Source: Polyangiaceae bacterium
GTDB lineage: Bacteria > Myxococcota > Polyangia > Polyangiales > Polyangiaceae
Direction: 5' to 3'
DNA length: 38,692 nt
Assembly (NCBI GenBank): GCA_025936205.1
Contig: JAICTU010000013.1
Location: forward strand, 1 to 38,692
In this document: piece after piece, positions 1 to 7,675 of the stretch
Position numbering within the stretch: the first letter of the stretch is position 1
Layout of the letters: each line of letters begins with the position of its first letter
The notes under the pieces: generated by a model
What the model was told of the DNA's origin: nothing
The model's input: only the letters and a program-made list of their open reading frames with translations
The model's database searches: none
Position numbers and translations under genes: made by a program

Positions 1-607
1 CCTCGAGCGCGAGGCACATCTCGGAACGGATATCCTGCAACGAGTCGACCGGCGGAACCGGGAAATAGCCACCCTTCACGCCCGGGCGATAGCCGTTGTT
101 CTTCCCGCCGTAGTCGTAACCCGAGCTCCAGGCGGCTTCGTCGGAGATGATCTCGTACGAGGTGCCCGCCATCGTCGTCGAGCTCTTGATGCCGTCGAAG
201 ATGAAAAATTCGTTTTCCGGACCGAAGTAGGCCGTGTCGGCGATACCGGTGGAGCGGAGGTACCCCAGGGCGCGCTTGGCCAGGGAGCGCGGATCGCGCG
301 TGTAACCCTTGCCCGTCGACGGCTCGATCACATCGCAGCGGATGATCAGCGTCGGATCCTTCATGAAGATATCCATCACCGCGGTGGTGGGATCCAACGC
401 CAGGATCATGTCGGACTCGTTGATGCCCTTCCAACCGGCGATCGACGACCCGTCGAACATCTTGCCGTCCTTGAACAGGCCCTGGTCGACCTGGTGGTGC
501 GGCACCGTCACGTGTTGCTCTTTGCCCTTGGTATCGACAAAGCGCAGATCCACGAACTTTACGCCCTTATCTCCAATGAGCTTCAGAACATCAGCTGCGG
601 TCGTCAT
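1..607 (-). CDS. glnA: Glutamine synthetase type I, N-terminal part (runs off left edge)
   Basis: Glutamine synthetase makes glutamine from glutamate, ammonia and ATP in the cytoplasm. About 202 N-terminal residues are visible. They begin [20 protein letters not shown] and carry the GS-I beta-grasp features [12 protein letters not shown] and ESDM, the DPTT segment, and the start of the catalytic barrel with [10 protein letters not shown], whose first Glu belongs to the metal-binding set. The ATG at 605-607 is preceded by a strong AAGGAG ribosome-binding site (613-618). The C-terminal half, including any adenylylation tyrosine, lies outside the window. A sigma-54-like promoter upstream (734-749) fits nitrogen control. 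The HAD gene is divergent. Identity is secure. Confidence 0.97.
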   Translation of the reverse strand, partial: MTTAADVLKLIGDKGVKFVDLRFVDTKGKEQHVTVPHHQVDQGLFKDGKMFDGSSIAGWKGINESDMILALDPTTAVMDIFMKDPTLIIRCDVIEPSTGKGYTRDPRSLAKRALGYLRSTGIADTAYFGPENEFFIFDGIKSSTTMAGTSYEIISDEAAWSSGYDYGGKNNGYRPGVKGGYFPVPPVDSLQDIRSEMCLALE

Positions 608-733
608 CGCGTCTCCTTAGAATGCTGGGGTGTCGGCCAGAGCCGTATCCCTGGAATAGGCCACACAACTACCCTCCGAAGGTTTCTGGAATGTGTCTAA
701 AACCGGGGTACGCACCGGAACCCACCCTATCCA

Positions 734-749
734 CGCAGGCAAATTGCCA
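734..749 (-). promoter_or_regulatory. Predicted sigma-54 (-24/-12) promoter of glnA
   Basis: On the minus strand the sequence reads TGGCAATTTGCCTGCG. It matches the RpoN consensus TGGCAC-N5-TTGC at the GG and GC dinucleotides with the correct spacing. The predicted start of transcription would lie near 723, giving a leader of about 115 nt before the glnA ATG. Sigma-54 control of glnA through NtrC-type activators is well known in proteobacteria. The assignment here rests on motif and position only. Confidence 0.6.
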
Positions 750-755
750 CTCCTG

Positions 756-767
756 CTTCGGCCGAAG
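756..767. promoter_or_regulatory. 12-bp perfect palindrome upstream of the glnA promoter
   Basis: CTTCGGCCGAAG is a perfect dyad beginning 7 bp upstream of the predicted glnA -24 element, in the divergent region between glnA and the HAD gene. It could be an operator for either gene. NtrC sites normally lie further upstream and have a different consensus, so the bound factor is unknown. Confidence 0.3.
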
Positions 768-808
768 GGCCGTTGCTCTGTTGGAAATCGCCTGTATGCT
801 GCGCCGAA

Positions 809-1651
809 ATGCTAACGCCCTTTTCTGACCTGGTCAGCAAGTACAGAGTCATCTTCTTCGACGCCTACGGCGTGCTCAAGAACGCGCGCGGCGTGTTGCA
901 CGGCGTGCCCGAGTTGCTGAGCTGGCTGACGAAGCAGGGCAAGGACTTCTACGTCATCACCAACGACGCCTCGCGCTCCCCCGCGCAGATGGCGGCGGCA
1001 TACACGCATCCCGAACACGGCGTGTTGATCCCCGAGAGCAAGAACATCTCATCGGGTCTGCTCGCGAAGGACTATTTGCGCGCCAAAGTGCGCTCGGGGC
1101 GCGTCGCTTATCTCGGCAAGCCGACGTCTGCCTTCTATATCGAGAGCGCGGGGCTGACGCCGGTACACATCGGTGCCTGCAAGAGCAGCGAAGACGTGGC
1201 TGCTGTCGCGCTTTTGGACGACGAAGGCTTCGATTGGTTCCGCGATCTCAATCTGATGCTGAATCTGATTCGCCGAGTGAGCGCGCCGGTCATCGTCTGC
1301 AACCCCGACCTGGTCTACCCCGTCAACGATCAGGAAGTGGGGCTCGCGGTCGGCAGCCTGGCAGCGATGCTCGAACGCATCGTGGGCAAGTCCTTCGTCC
1401 GCTTCGGCAAGCCCGACACGATGATGTTCTCACATGCGTTCGCCTGCGCGCACGAAAACGTGCCGAACCTGCGCAAGAGCGATGTGCTGATGGTCGGCGA
1501 CACGCTGGAGACTGACATTCAGGGCGCCAACACCTTCGGGCTCGACACCGCACTGGTGCTCTCGGGCACTACCCGCCCTGAGCAAGCGGCCATGATGATC
1601 CAGGCCAAGGGCATCATCCCGACTTATCTGTGCGAGTCGGTCTTTACCTGA
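809..1651 (+). CDS. HAD-superfamily class IIA-like hydrolase (NagD-like)
   Basis: This is a predicted cytoplasmic phosphatase of 280 residues. HAD motif I is FFDAYGVLKN (about residues 13-22), motif II is ITNDASRSP, motif III has the Lys in FGKPDT, and motif IV is MVGDTLETDI. The arrangement with a cap domain between motifs II and III fits the NagD-like IIA group. Motif I has Tyr where most HAD phosphatases have the second, acid/base Asp (DxD). Some IIA subfamilies carry an aromatic residue there, so activity may be modified rather than lost. The substrate cannot be read from sequence. I chose the ATG at 809; an upstream in-frame ATG at 773 would add a Cys-rich leader unlike the family. No clear ribosome-binding site is visible. 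Confidence 0.85.
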   Translation: MLTPFSDLVSKYRVIFFDAYGVLKNARGVLHGVPELLSWLTKQGKDFYVITNDASRSPAQMAAAYTHPEHGVLIPESKNISSGLLAKDYLRAKVRSGRVAYLGKPTSAFYIESAGLTPVHIGACKSSEDVAAVALLDDEGFDWFRDLNLMLNLIRRVSAPVIVCNPDLVYPVNDQEVGLAVGSLAAMLERIVGKSFVRFGKPDTMMFSHAFACAHENVPNLRKSDVLMVGDTLETDIQGANTFGLDTALVLSGTTRPEQAAMMIQAKGIIPTYLCESVFT

Positions 1652-1695
1652 GACCGCGCTTTACCCTGAGAGCGCTCTTTACCCGAGGGCTCAGG
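1643..1695. repeat. Three tandem 17-18 bp repeats between convergent genes
   Basis: Three imperfect units start with TTTACC at 1643, 1660 and 1678 and continue with CTGAG/CCGAG and a GC-rich end. The HAD stop codon lies inside the first unit and the kinase stop lies 9 bp past the third. CCTGAG (1647-1652) and CTCAGG (1690-1695) form an inverted pair, and AGAGCGCTCT in unit 2 is palindromic, so the stretch could fold and help terminate transcription from both sides. That role is inference. Confidence 0.5.
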
Positions 1696-1703
1696 CCACA
1701 ACC

Positions 1704-2924
1704 TCAACGCAGCAAGATGGTGAGGCCCCAGGCAAACGCCACAGCGCCGACGAGCAACGCTGCCGCAGTGCCGTAGTCGAGCCGCTGCGGCAGGCCGTCG
1801 CGCAGGCGCAGCCAGCCTTGCTGCACATGGAACAACAGAGAGAGCGGCTTGCGGCGGGCGTAGGACAGTGCACCCGAGTCGCCGAAGCTGAGGCGCCAGG
1901 TCATGCGCGTACGCTCGCTGGCCAGCGACAGCAATTCTCGGCCGAGCGCCTTGAGATCCGGGTAGCGTTGCTCCGGGTCAGGGCTCATCGCCTTCTCGAT
2001 CAGGCGCACCAGCGCGTCGGAAGGCCGCCCCTCCTGCGTGGACAGCGGCAGATACTCCGCCTGCAGGATGCGGCGCACCGACTCGGCCGCGCCGTCCGCG
2101 ACGAACGGATTGGCACCGACGGCGCATTCATACATGACAACGCCCAATGAATACTGGTCGGATAGCGCCGTGACCTCACCGCCGCTCGCCGCCTCGGGCG
2201 AGAGGTACAGCGGGCTGCCGCGCAGAATACCACGCGTGCCCGAAGCTCGCCGTAGCTTGTCGCCGCCGAGCGCGCGCGAGATGCCGCAGTCGAGCAGCTT
2301 GGGTTCTCGTTCTCGGCCCGAGCGCGAAGCGAGGAAGATATTGGCCGTCTCCAGGTCACCGTGGACGATGCCGGCGTCGTGCAGAGCGCAGAGCCCAGCC
2401 ACCAGCGGCACCATCAGGTCCACGAGCGTGCGCTCGTCCAACGCTCCGCGCGAACGCAACACCGCGTCGAGATCTTCGCCTTGCAGTCGCTCCGTCACCA
2501 GGTAGGGGACGCCATCCTGCACGCCGACGTCGAAGATCGACACGACACTCGGATGGCGAATGGTGGCGGCGCGCCGCGCTTCACGCAGGAAGCGGTTTCG
2601 CCCCACTGCGCTGCGCGACGATTCGTCCGTGAACACCTTCAGCGCCAGCTCGATCGGGATCGCCTCGTGCTCGGCACGATAGATGCGGCCCGTTTCGCCA
2701 TGGCCAATGCAGGGGCCGACCACGTATGCGCCGAATCTGGAACCCTCCGCGAAAATTCCCGCTGCATTGGCTGCGGAGACGGTGCCTGCGGAGACGGTGC
2801 CTGGGGAGACGGTGCCTGCGGAGACTGTGCCTGCCGAGACAGCGCTCGGCGACGAGCCTGCCTCGGAATCGGCAAACCCCGCCATCTCGTCCACCACGGT
2901 TTGGCCCGGCCTGCGTTGCGGCAA
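1704..2924 (-). CDS. Membrane-anchored Hanks-type serine/threonine protein kinase
   Basis: This 406-residue protein has a kinase domain at about residues 65-335: glycine loop IGHGETGRIY, ATP-binding Lys in ELALKVF, a catalytic loop IVHGDLETANIFL in which HGD replaces HRD, LLDCGIS in place of the DFG motif, and SPEA as the APE motif. The catalytic Asp, the Asn and the metal-binding Asp are all kept, so it is probably active despite Phe to Cys in DFG. The C-terminal 25 residues form one membrane helix with a very short outside tail, so no extracellular sensor is present. The N-terminus carries a VSAGT repeat. The TTG at 2924 has GGGAG upstream; an ATG at 2885 is the alternative. The target is unknown. 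Confidence 0.92.
   Translation of the reverse strand: MPQRRPGQTVVDEMAGFADSEAGSSPSAVSAGTVSAGTVSPGTVSAGTVSAANAAGIFAEGSRFGAYVVGPCIGHGETGRIYRAEHEAIPIELALKVFTDESSRSAVGRNRFLREARRAATIRHPSVVSIFDVGVQDGVPYLVTERLQGEDLDAVLRSRGALDERTLVDLMVPLVAGLCALHDAGIVHGDLETANIFLASRSGREREPKLLDCGISRALGGDKLRRASGTRGILRGSPLYLSPEAASGGEVTALSDQYSLGVVMYECAVGANPFVADGAAESVRRILQAEYLPLSTQEGRPSDALVRLIEKAMSPDPEQRYPDLKALGRELLSLASERTRMTWRLSFGDSGALSYARRKPLSLLFHVQQGWLRLRDGLPQRLDYGTAAALLVGAVAFAWGLTILLR
2773..2847 (-). repeat. 15-bp tandem repeats in the kinase N-terminus
   Basis: Five units of 15 bp (plus strand GCGGAGACGGTGCCT and variants) start at 2773, 2788, 2803, 2818 and 2833. In the kinase frame they encode repeated S(A/P)GTV. The first two are identical and the last is the most diverged. 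The unit length is a multiple of three, so copy changes keep the frame and alter only the linker ahead of the kinase domain. Confidence 0.85.
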
Positions 2925-3098
2925 AGTCTTGCGCTCCCACCCGAAGATCGAGCCAGGGACCAGCGTCGCTCGCCTGCCCTTCGATTCGACCGCTCGAGAG
3001 GCACAGAACTTACGCCGGGTGGGGGACTGATTTCCACCTCGTAGTCACAGACGACCCCCTACGGACACACACTGGGACGGCCTAACGGCCAGGGGTCA

Positions 3099-3130
3099 TG
3101 CGCGCAACGCTCGCGGACCGCGTGCGCGCA
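3099..3130 (-). terminator. GC-rich hairpin just after the gliding-type operon
   Basis: TGCGCGC-A-ACGC (3099-3110) pairs with GCGT-GCGCGCA (3120-3130), giving an 11-bp stem with one bulge and a 9-nt loop. It begins 4 nt beyond the stop codon of the last TPR gene. There is no U tract after it, so it may act as a 3' stabiliser or a Rho-dependent end rather than a classic intrinsic terminator. The rest of 2925-3134 holds no gene that I can support. Confidence 0.4.
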
Positions 3131-3134
3131 CGCC

Positions 3135-4310
3135 TCACTTGCGAGCGCTCTGGTTGGTCGATGCAGTGGTGTGCTCGTCCACCCATTTTTTCGCCTTCGC
3201 GCGCGCTGGATGCTCCGACGGCGCGTTGCTCAGAAAGCGTGAGAACTCTGCCGTGGCCTCATCCGGACGATCCATCGACTCCGAATATAGAACGGCCAGA
3301 TTATGTGCTGCAGCCCAGTCACCAGGCGTGCTGGCGAGAATCTCCTTCAGCACGCTTTCCGCTTCACGATACGGGCCGGGATCCTTGCGGCTGCCCTGAC
3401 CGCGCAGTGCCGCGGCAAGCCCCAGCTTGGCTTCCACCGACTCCGGTTGAACCGCCAGCACCGCTCGGAAGTGCTTCTCTGCATGATCGTACACGCCCGC
3501 CTGCAACAGCACCGTCGCTGTGTTGAGGCCCGCCGCGGTGTCGTTGGGATCGAGGTCGGATGCCTTTGCGAAGTGGCTGAAGGCGATGGCGTCCTCGCCG
3601 CGCTCGAGTGCGATCAGTCCCGCCGCGCGCTCGACCACCGCGCTTTGCGGCTCGGCTTTCAGTGCTTCTTCGATCAAGAGCTCGGCGACATCGACCTGCT
3701 TTTGCGCGAGATGCGTCAGGCTGAGCTCGGCCAGAGCCGCGGGATCACCGGGTTGGCGCTTCAACAACTCGCGCGCCTGCTCCAGCGCCTGGTCGTACTT
3801 GCCGCTCTCGCGCAGCACCACCACCAGCACGCGCCGGGCGCGCGCGGCATCGGGATAACTCTGCACGAAGCGCCCGAGCACATCCGCGGCCGCGCCCGGC
3901 TCGTCGCTGCGCCGCAACACCTCGCCGAGCGCCGCCACCACGTCCTCGGCGTTGGGGGCGAGTTCGTGCGCGCGCTCCAGCTCCTGCCTCGCCGGGCCGA
4001 GCTGGCCCGCGCGAGCGTACAGCACGCCGAGGTCATAGCGAGCTTCCCAGAGGCCCGGGTCCTCTGCGATGGCTTGCTCGAGCAGGTCGATGGCCTGCGG
4101 CTGCCCTTTTGCATGCGCGGCAGTATCCACGGCGCGCATCATCTTGCCCACGGCCTCCTTGCGTGCAGGGGGCACCGTCGGCGCTTGCTGCACAAGCGCG
4201 CTCCCACCGCAGCCCAGGGCTGCGAGCACCAGCACTGCGCACCCCCACGGACGCAAGCGAACGCGGCTGTTCCTGCGGGCACACCCCGCACTCCGATGCG
4301 CTGTCTTCAT
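3135..4310 (-). CDS. TPR lipoprotein, GltE/AglT-like (adventurous gliding motility)
   Basis: This is a 391-residue exported lipoprotein. After a basic N-terminus and a hydrophobic stretch there is a lipobox ending AALGC (Cys near residue 34). TPR helices fill most of the rest (LYARAGQLGPARQELERAHEL and at least six further units), and the tail is Lys-rich. In Myxococcus xanthus a TPR lipoprotein, GltE (AglT), is encoded beside the large TPR protein GltD (AgmU) and takes part in the Glt gliding complex. Here the gene overlaps a large TPR gene by 4 nt (ATGA) in the same order. Family membership is likely from architecture and context, but I could not align it. It is the last gene of the operon. 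Confidence 0.75.
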   Translation of the reverse strand: MKTAHRSAGCARRNSRVRLRPWGCAVLVLAALGCGGSALVQQAPTVPPARKEAVGKMMRAVDTAAHAKGQPQAIDLLEQAIAEDPGLWEARYDLGVLYARAGQLGPARQELERAHELAPNAEDVVAALGEVLRRSDEPGAAADVLGRFVQSYPDAARARRVLVVVLRESGKYDQALEQARELLKRQPGDPAALAELSLTHLAQKQVDVAELLIEEALKAEPQSAVVERAAGLIALERGEDAIAFSHFAKASDLDPNDTAAGLNTATVLLQAGVYDHAEKHFRAVLAVQPESVEAKLGLAAALRGQGSRKDPGPYREAESVLKEILASTPGDWAAAHNLAVLYSESMDRPDEATAEFSRFLSNAPSEHPARAKAKKWVDEHTTASTNQSARK

Positions 4311-7300
4311 GGCTTACCTGCCCGCGAGACCCGAGTGTCGTCCGGGCCCGAATGCCGAGACGCCGGCGCGCCCGCGGGCGGATCATTGGCCGGCTTGCCC
4401 ATGAAGAAATCGCGGCTCGCTCCGGTCTCGGTGCGGCGCGTGGTGGGGATGAGATCGGGCAACCTCTGCGCGCCCTCCGAACGCAAGCGGAAGCCGACCT
4501 CGGTGAGCGGCGGATACATCTCCGAGTTCAGTCGACCCAGGGCCTCGCGCATCTTCGCCGTCCAGGAATTGTAAATGCCGAGCTCACGCGCCTTGAGCCA
4601 GCCGCTCTCGTAGGCCTCGATGCTCTTCTCTTCGATCGGCACCACGAACTCGTCGATCTGCTGGCGATACTCGTCTGCTTGCTCCGCGCTCAGGTTGGCC
4701 GGCGGCGGCGAACCGCTCAGGGACTTGGCGAAGGACTCGTAGATGAATCCGACCTGGTAGAGGGAGGCCGTGGTCCACTCGGCGACGCCGAGCTTGGCCG
4801 TGTCCAGCAGCGCGCTGCTCGCCTTCTTGAGCAGCTCCGCCTTGCGTTTCAGGCGCTGGCCGAGCTGCTTGACGTCGCCTTCGATCTTGATCTGCTCGAA
4901 CTCGGCCAGCGTGCGCTGGGCTTGCAGGAAGTGTGCCCGTGCGCCGAAGTATTTGCCGCGATCGTCGAGGGTCTTGAAGTTTGTCTTGTGCTCCTTCACG
5001 GCACGATCCAGCGCCTCGCGCGCGCCCTTCTCGTCGTTCAGCTCCACGCAGGCGACGGCGAGTCGTACGGACGCCTCGATGCGCCGGCTCGGGAGCTTCG
5101 CGGACGCCGCGTAACGCGTGTACAGATTGCGAGCCGAGCGCCAGTCTTCGGCTTGCTCGTGAGCCTTGCCCATCAGGAAGGTCACCTCATCCGTCATGGC
5201 ACCGCTGGGATAGCGGCGCTGGAACTGCTCGCCATCCTGCACCGCTTGCTCGCGCTGGCCAAGCGTGGTGCGCAGCAGCACCGCATTGTAGGCGGCATCT
5301 TGATGGCGCTCGTCCTTGGGCCAGTGTGCAGCCAGCGTCTCGTGGTAGGTCGCTGCCTCGGCCAGTAGCCCCAGCGACTGGTGCAAGCTGGCGGCGATCC
5401 AGATGCCCCTGGCAGCTTCGGGCCGCGCGCGGTACTTGTCGTTCAGCAGCCCCGCGGCCTCGCGCACGCGCGGCAGATCCACGGCCTTTTCTGCTTCGAT
5501 GACGGCGTTCACCCCGGCTTGCGCGGCTCGCTCATCCTTCGGAAACTCGTTGGCCGCGCGCAGGTACGCCGCCGCACTGTCCCCGTGCGCTCCGGAGGCC
5601 GAGAGTTGCTCACCCTGCTTGAAGATGGCCTGCACGATCAGATTCTGCAGTCGTGCTTGCCCGCTAGCTTCCGCGAACGCGGGCGCCTTCAGCAAGCGTC
5701 GCCCCCAGGTCTCGATGTTCTGGTAGTCCTGGCTCTTGTTGAACGAGTCCAGGATCAGCTCACCAGCGCCGCGCGCGTACGAGCTGTTGGGATGCTTTTC
5801 CAGCAACAGACCCCACTGCCGCACCGCGGGGTCGTAGACCTGGTAGTCGTAGTACAGGCGCCCCTGGCGGAACAGCATCTCCGGTAGATCCGGGTCGTTG
5901 GGGTAGGTGCTGGCGTAGAGCTCCATGGCCTCGGTGAGCTTCTTGTCCGTCGGCGTTTCCTTGGGCTTCTCGCCCGCTTTCTTGGCCGCCTGGAACTCCT
6001 CCTCGCGAGCCGCCTCCAGCGCCGCCAGCGCGTTATAGAGCGCATCGTGAGACCAGGGGCCATCGGGCTTCAGGCGCACGGCTGCCAGATAGGCGTCTGC
6101 GGCGGGAATGGCGCGCACAAGATGGTGGAAGTGGACCTCGCCGAGGTTGAAGTACACCTCGTACGCGCGCGGACCCGTTCCGAAGCGCGTCAGGTACACG
6201 TCGTACAGGCCCGTGGTGGCCTCGAACTCGACCTTGCTGGTCTTGTCCGCTTGCGCCTTCGCATGCAGACCGACGGCGTCGTTGTACAGGGCCTTCTCGA
6301 TGGCGCTGGCGGCCTTTTCTCGCGTGGCCGCGTCCTGCAGCTGCAACCAGGCGCCGCTCCCCTGCCCGGCTGCAGCCTGCTGCTTTGCAGCCGCGGCGCT
6401 GTCGGCATCAGAGGGGACCGGGCGCGCCACGTAGTCGTTCAGGATCGCCTGATAGTCCTTCTGCAGGTCGTCCCACATCTCCAGCGTCGAATGACCGTTG
6501 GCGATGGCGAGCGCATATTCGTAAGCATGCTCGTCCGTCGGCTGGATCTTCAGCAGCAAGCGGTAGGCCTCGATGCCGCGCTGATAGTGCGACTGGTCGT
6601 AGAGGGCTTCAGCCAGCGCGCGCACGATCTCGCCAGCAAACTGCTCGCCGCCCGCCCGCACCAGAAAGCGGTGCATGTCTTCGGCGGTGTTCTTGTCATC
6701 CTCCACGAACACGGCGACCAGGTTGCGCAGCGCCTCGGCCTGCAGCTGGTCCAGCTCATCCGCGCGGCGGCCGAGTTGCTGCGCGCCGCTGCGCTGCGAG
6801 CTGGTCTTGAAAACAATCAGAAAGCGCTTCGCTGCCTCATCCGTTTGCCCCAGCCGCCAGAGCGCCCAGGCGCTCTTGAACAGCGCGAGATCGTGCAACT
6901 CTGTGTCCGGGTACGCCAGCACGGCCTCGTACTCGCGATAAGCAAACTCGTAATCGGGATTGGCCTTGGCGAACTCGGCCTCGGCGCGCACCATGTGCGC
7001 GTCCGGCACAAACGGGCTGCGCGGGTACTGCGCCAGAATGCGGTTGAAGCGATCCAGCGCCTGTTGGGTTTCGCCCTCTTCGGTGGCCAGGAAGCCATCC
7101 ACGTAGAGCGCGAGATCATAACGGCTGAACTCGGGGTGCTGCTCCAGCACCTGGTTGAAGCGTCCGCGCGAGCGCGAATAGTCGGGCACGGGCGGCTCGC
7201 CACGCTGATCGGTCGGCGTTTTTTCCCAGTGCGCAAAGCGCTCCAGGAAGACCTCTCGCGAGTCCTCCCACTCCAGCTCACCCAGGCGCATCAGCGTCTC

Positions 7301-7675
7301 GGGCAATTCCGCCGCGTCGGGCGGCAACTCACTGAGCAGCTTGCCCAGCATGTTCAGCGCAACCTTGCGCAGCGCTTTCGCTCGCTCGAGGTTCTGCGTG
7401 ATGCGCGCCTCGACGCGGGCCTGGGCACGCTGGCGCAGCGCCGCCGGGATCTGCATGCCCATGCGCCCGTTGCGCTTCGAGCGCTGGCGCTCCTGGGCCT
7501 GGGTGTCGAGGGTGTTCCGGCTCGCGCCCTCGACCTTGTGCTCGGCGACGGGCTGAACCTTGCGCCGCTCCAGACCCGGGGCGTCGGCAGGGCTCGAGCT
7601 ATCCGCGGCATGCGCGGATGCGCCCAGGGCGATCGAGAGCGCGAGCGCTCCGCTGAGCCTGCGCGCAGTGCTCAT
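4307..7675 (-). CDS. Large periplasmic TPR protein, GltD/AgmU-like
   Basis: This 1122-residue protein has a Sec signal peptide (MSTARRLSGALALSIALGAS, cleavage likely after AHA). It consists almost entirely of degenerate TPR-type helix pairs, for example near residues 165-290 and 340-420 and through most of the second half. There is a charged segment after the signal peptide and no other membrane helix, so it is predicted periplasmic. M. xanthus GltD (AgmU) is a periplasmic TPR protein of similar size encoded next to gltE. The same neighbour follows here, and a second TPR protein precedes it, both with 4-nt overlaps. A general TPR scaffold role is certain in outline; a specific role in gliding is inferred. 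Confidence 0.75.
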   Translation of the reverse strand: MSTARRLSGALALSIALGASAHAADSSSPADAPGLERRKVQPVAEHKVEGASRNTLDTQAQERQRSKRNGRMGMQIPAALRQRAQARVEARITQNLERAKALRKVALNMLGKLLSELPPDAAELPETLMRLGELEWEDSREVFLERFAHWEKTPTDQRGEPPVPDYSRSRGRFNQVLEQHPEFSRYDLALYVDGFLATEEGETQQALDRFNRILAQYPRSPFVPDAHMVRAEAEFAKANPDYEFAYREYEAVLAYPDTELHDLALFKSAWALWRLGQTDEAAKRFLIVFKTSSQRSGAQQLGRRADELDQLQAEALRNLVAVFVEDDKNTAEDMHRFLVRAGGEQFAGEIVRALAEALYDQSHYQRGIEAYRLLLKIQPTDEHAYEYALAIANGHSTLEMWDDLQKDYQAILNDYVARPVPSDADSAAAAKQQAAAGQGSGAWLQLQDAATREKAASAIEKALYNDAVGLHAKAQADKTSKVEFEATTGLYDVYLTRFGTGPRAYEVYFNLGEVHFHHLVRAIPAADAYLAAVRLKPDGPWSHDALYNALAALEAAREEEFQAAKKAGEKPKETPTDKKLTEAMELYASTYPNDPDLPEMLFRQGRLYYDYQVYDPAVRQWGLLLEKHPNSSYARGAGELILDSFNKSQDYQNIETWGRRLLKAPAFAEASGQARLQNLIVQAIFKQGEQLSASGAHGDSAAAYLRAANEFPKDERAAQAGVNAVIEAEKAVDLPRVREAAGLLNDKYRARPEAARGIWIAASLHQSLGLLAEAATYHETLAAHWPKDERHQDAAYNAVLLRTTLGQREQAVQDGEQFQRRYPSGAMTDEVTFLMGKAHEQAEDWRSARNLYTRYAASAKLPSRRIEASVRLAVACVELNDEKGAREALDRAVKEHKTNFKTLDDRGKYFGARAHFLQAQRTLAEFEQIKIEGDVKQLGQRLKRKAELLKKASSALLDTAKLGVAEWTTASLYQVGFIYESFAKSLSGSPPPANLSAEQADEYRQQIDEFVVPIEEKSIEAYESGWLKARELGIYNSWTAKMREALGRLNSEMYPPLTEVGFRLRSEGAQRLPDLIPTTRRTETGASRDFFMGKPANDPPAGAPASRHSGPDDTRVSRAGKP

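Noticed and set aside
773..808. Upstream ATG for the HAD gene
   Set aside because: It adds a Cys-rich leader not seen in the family and lacks a ribosome-binding site.
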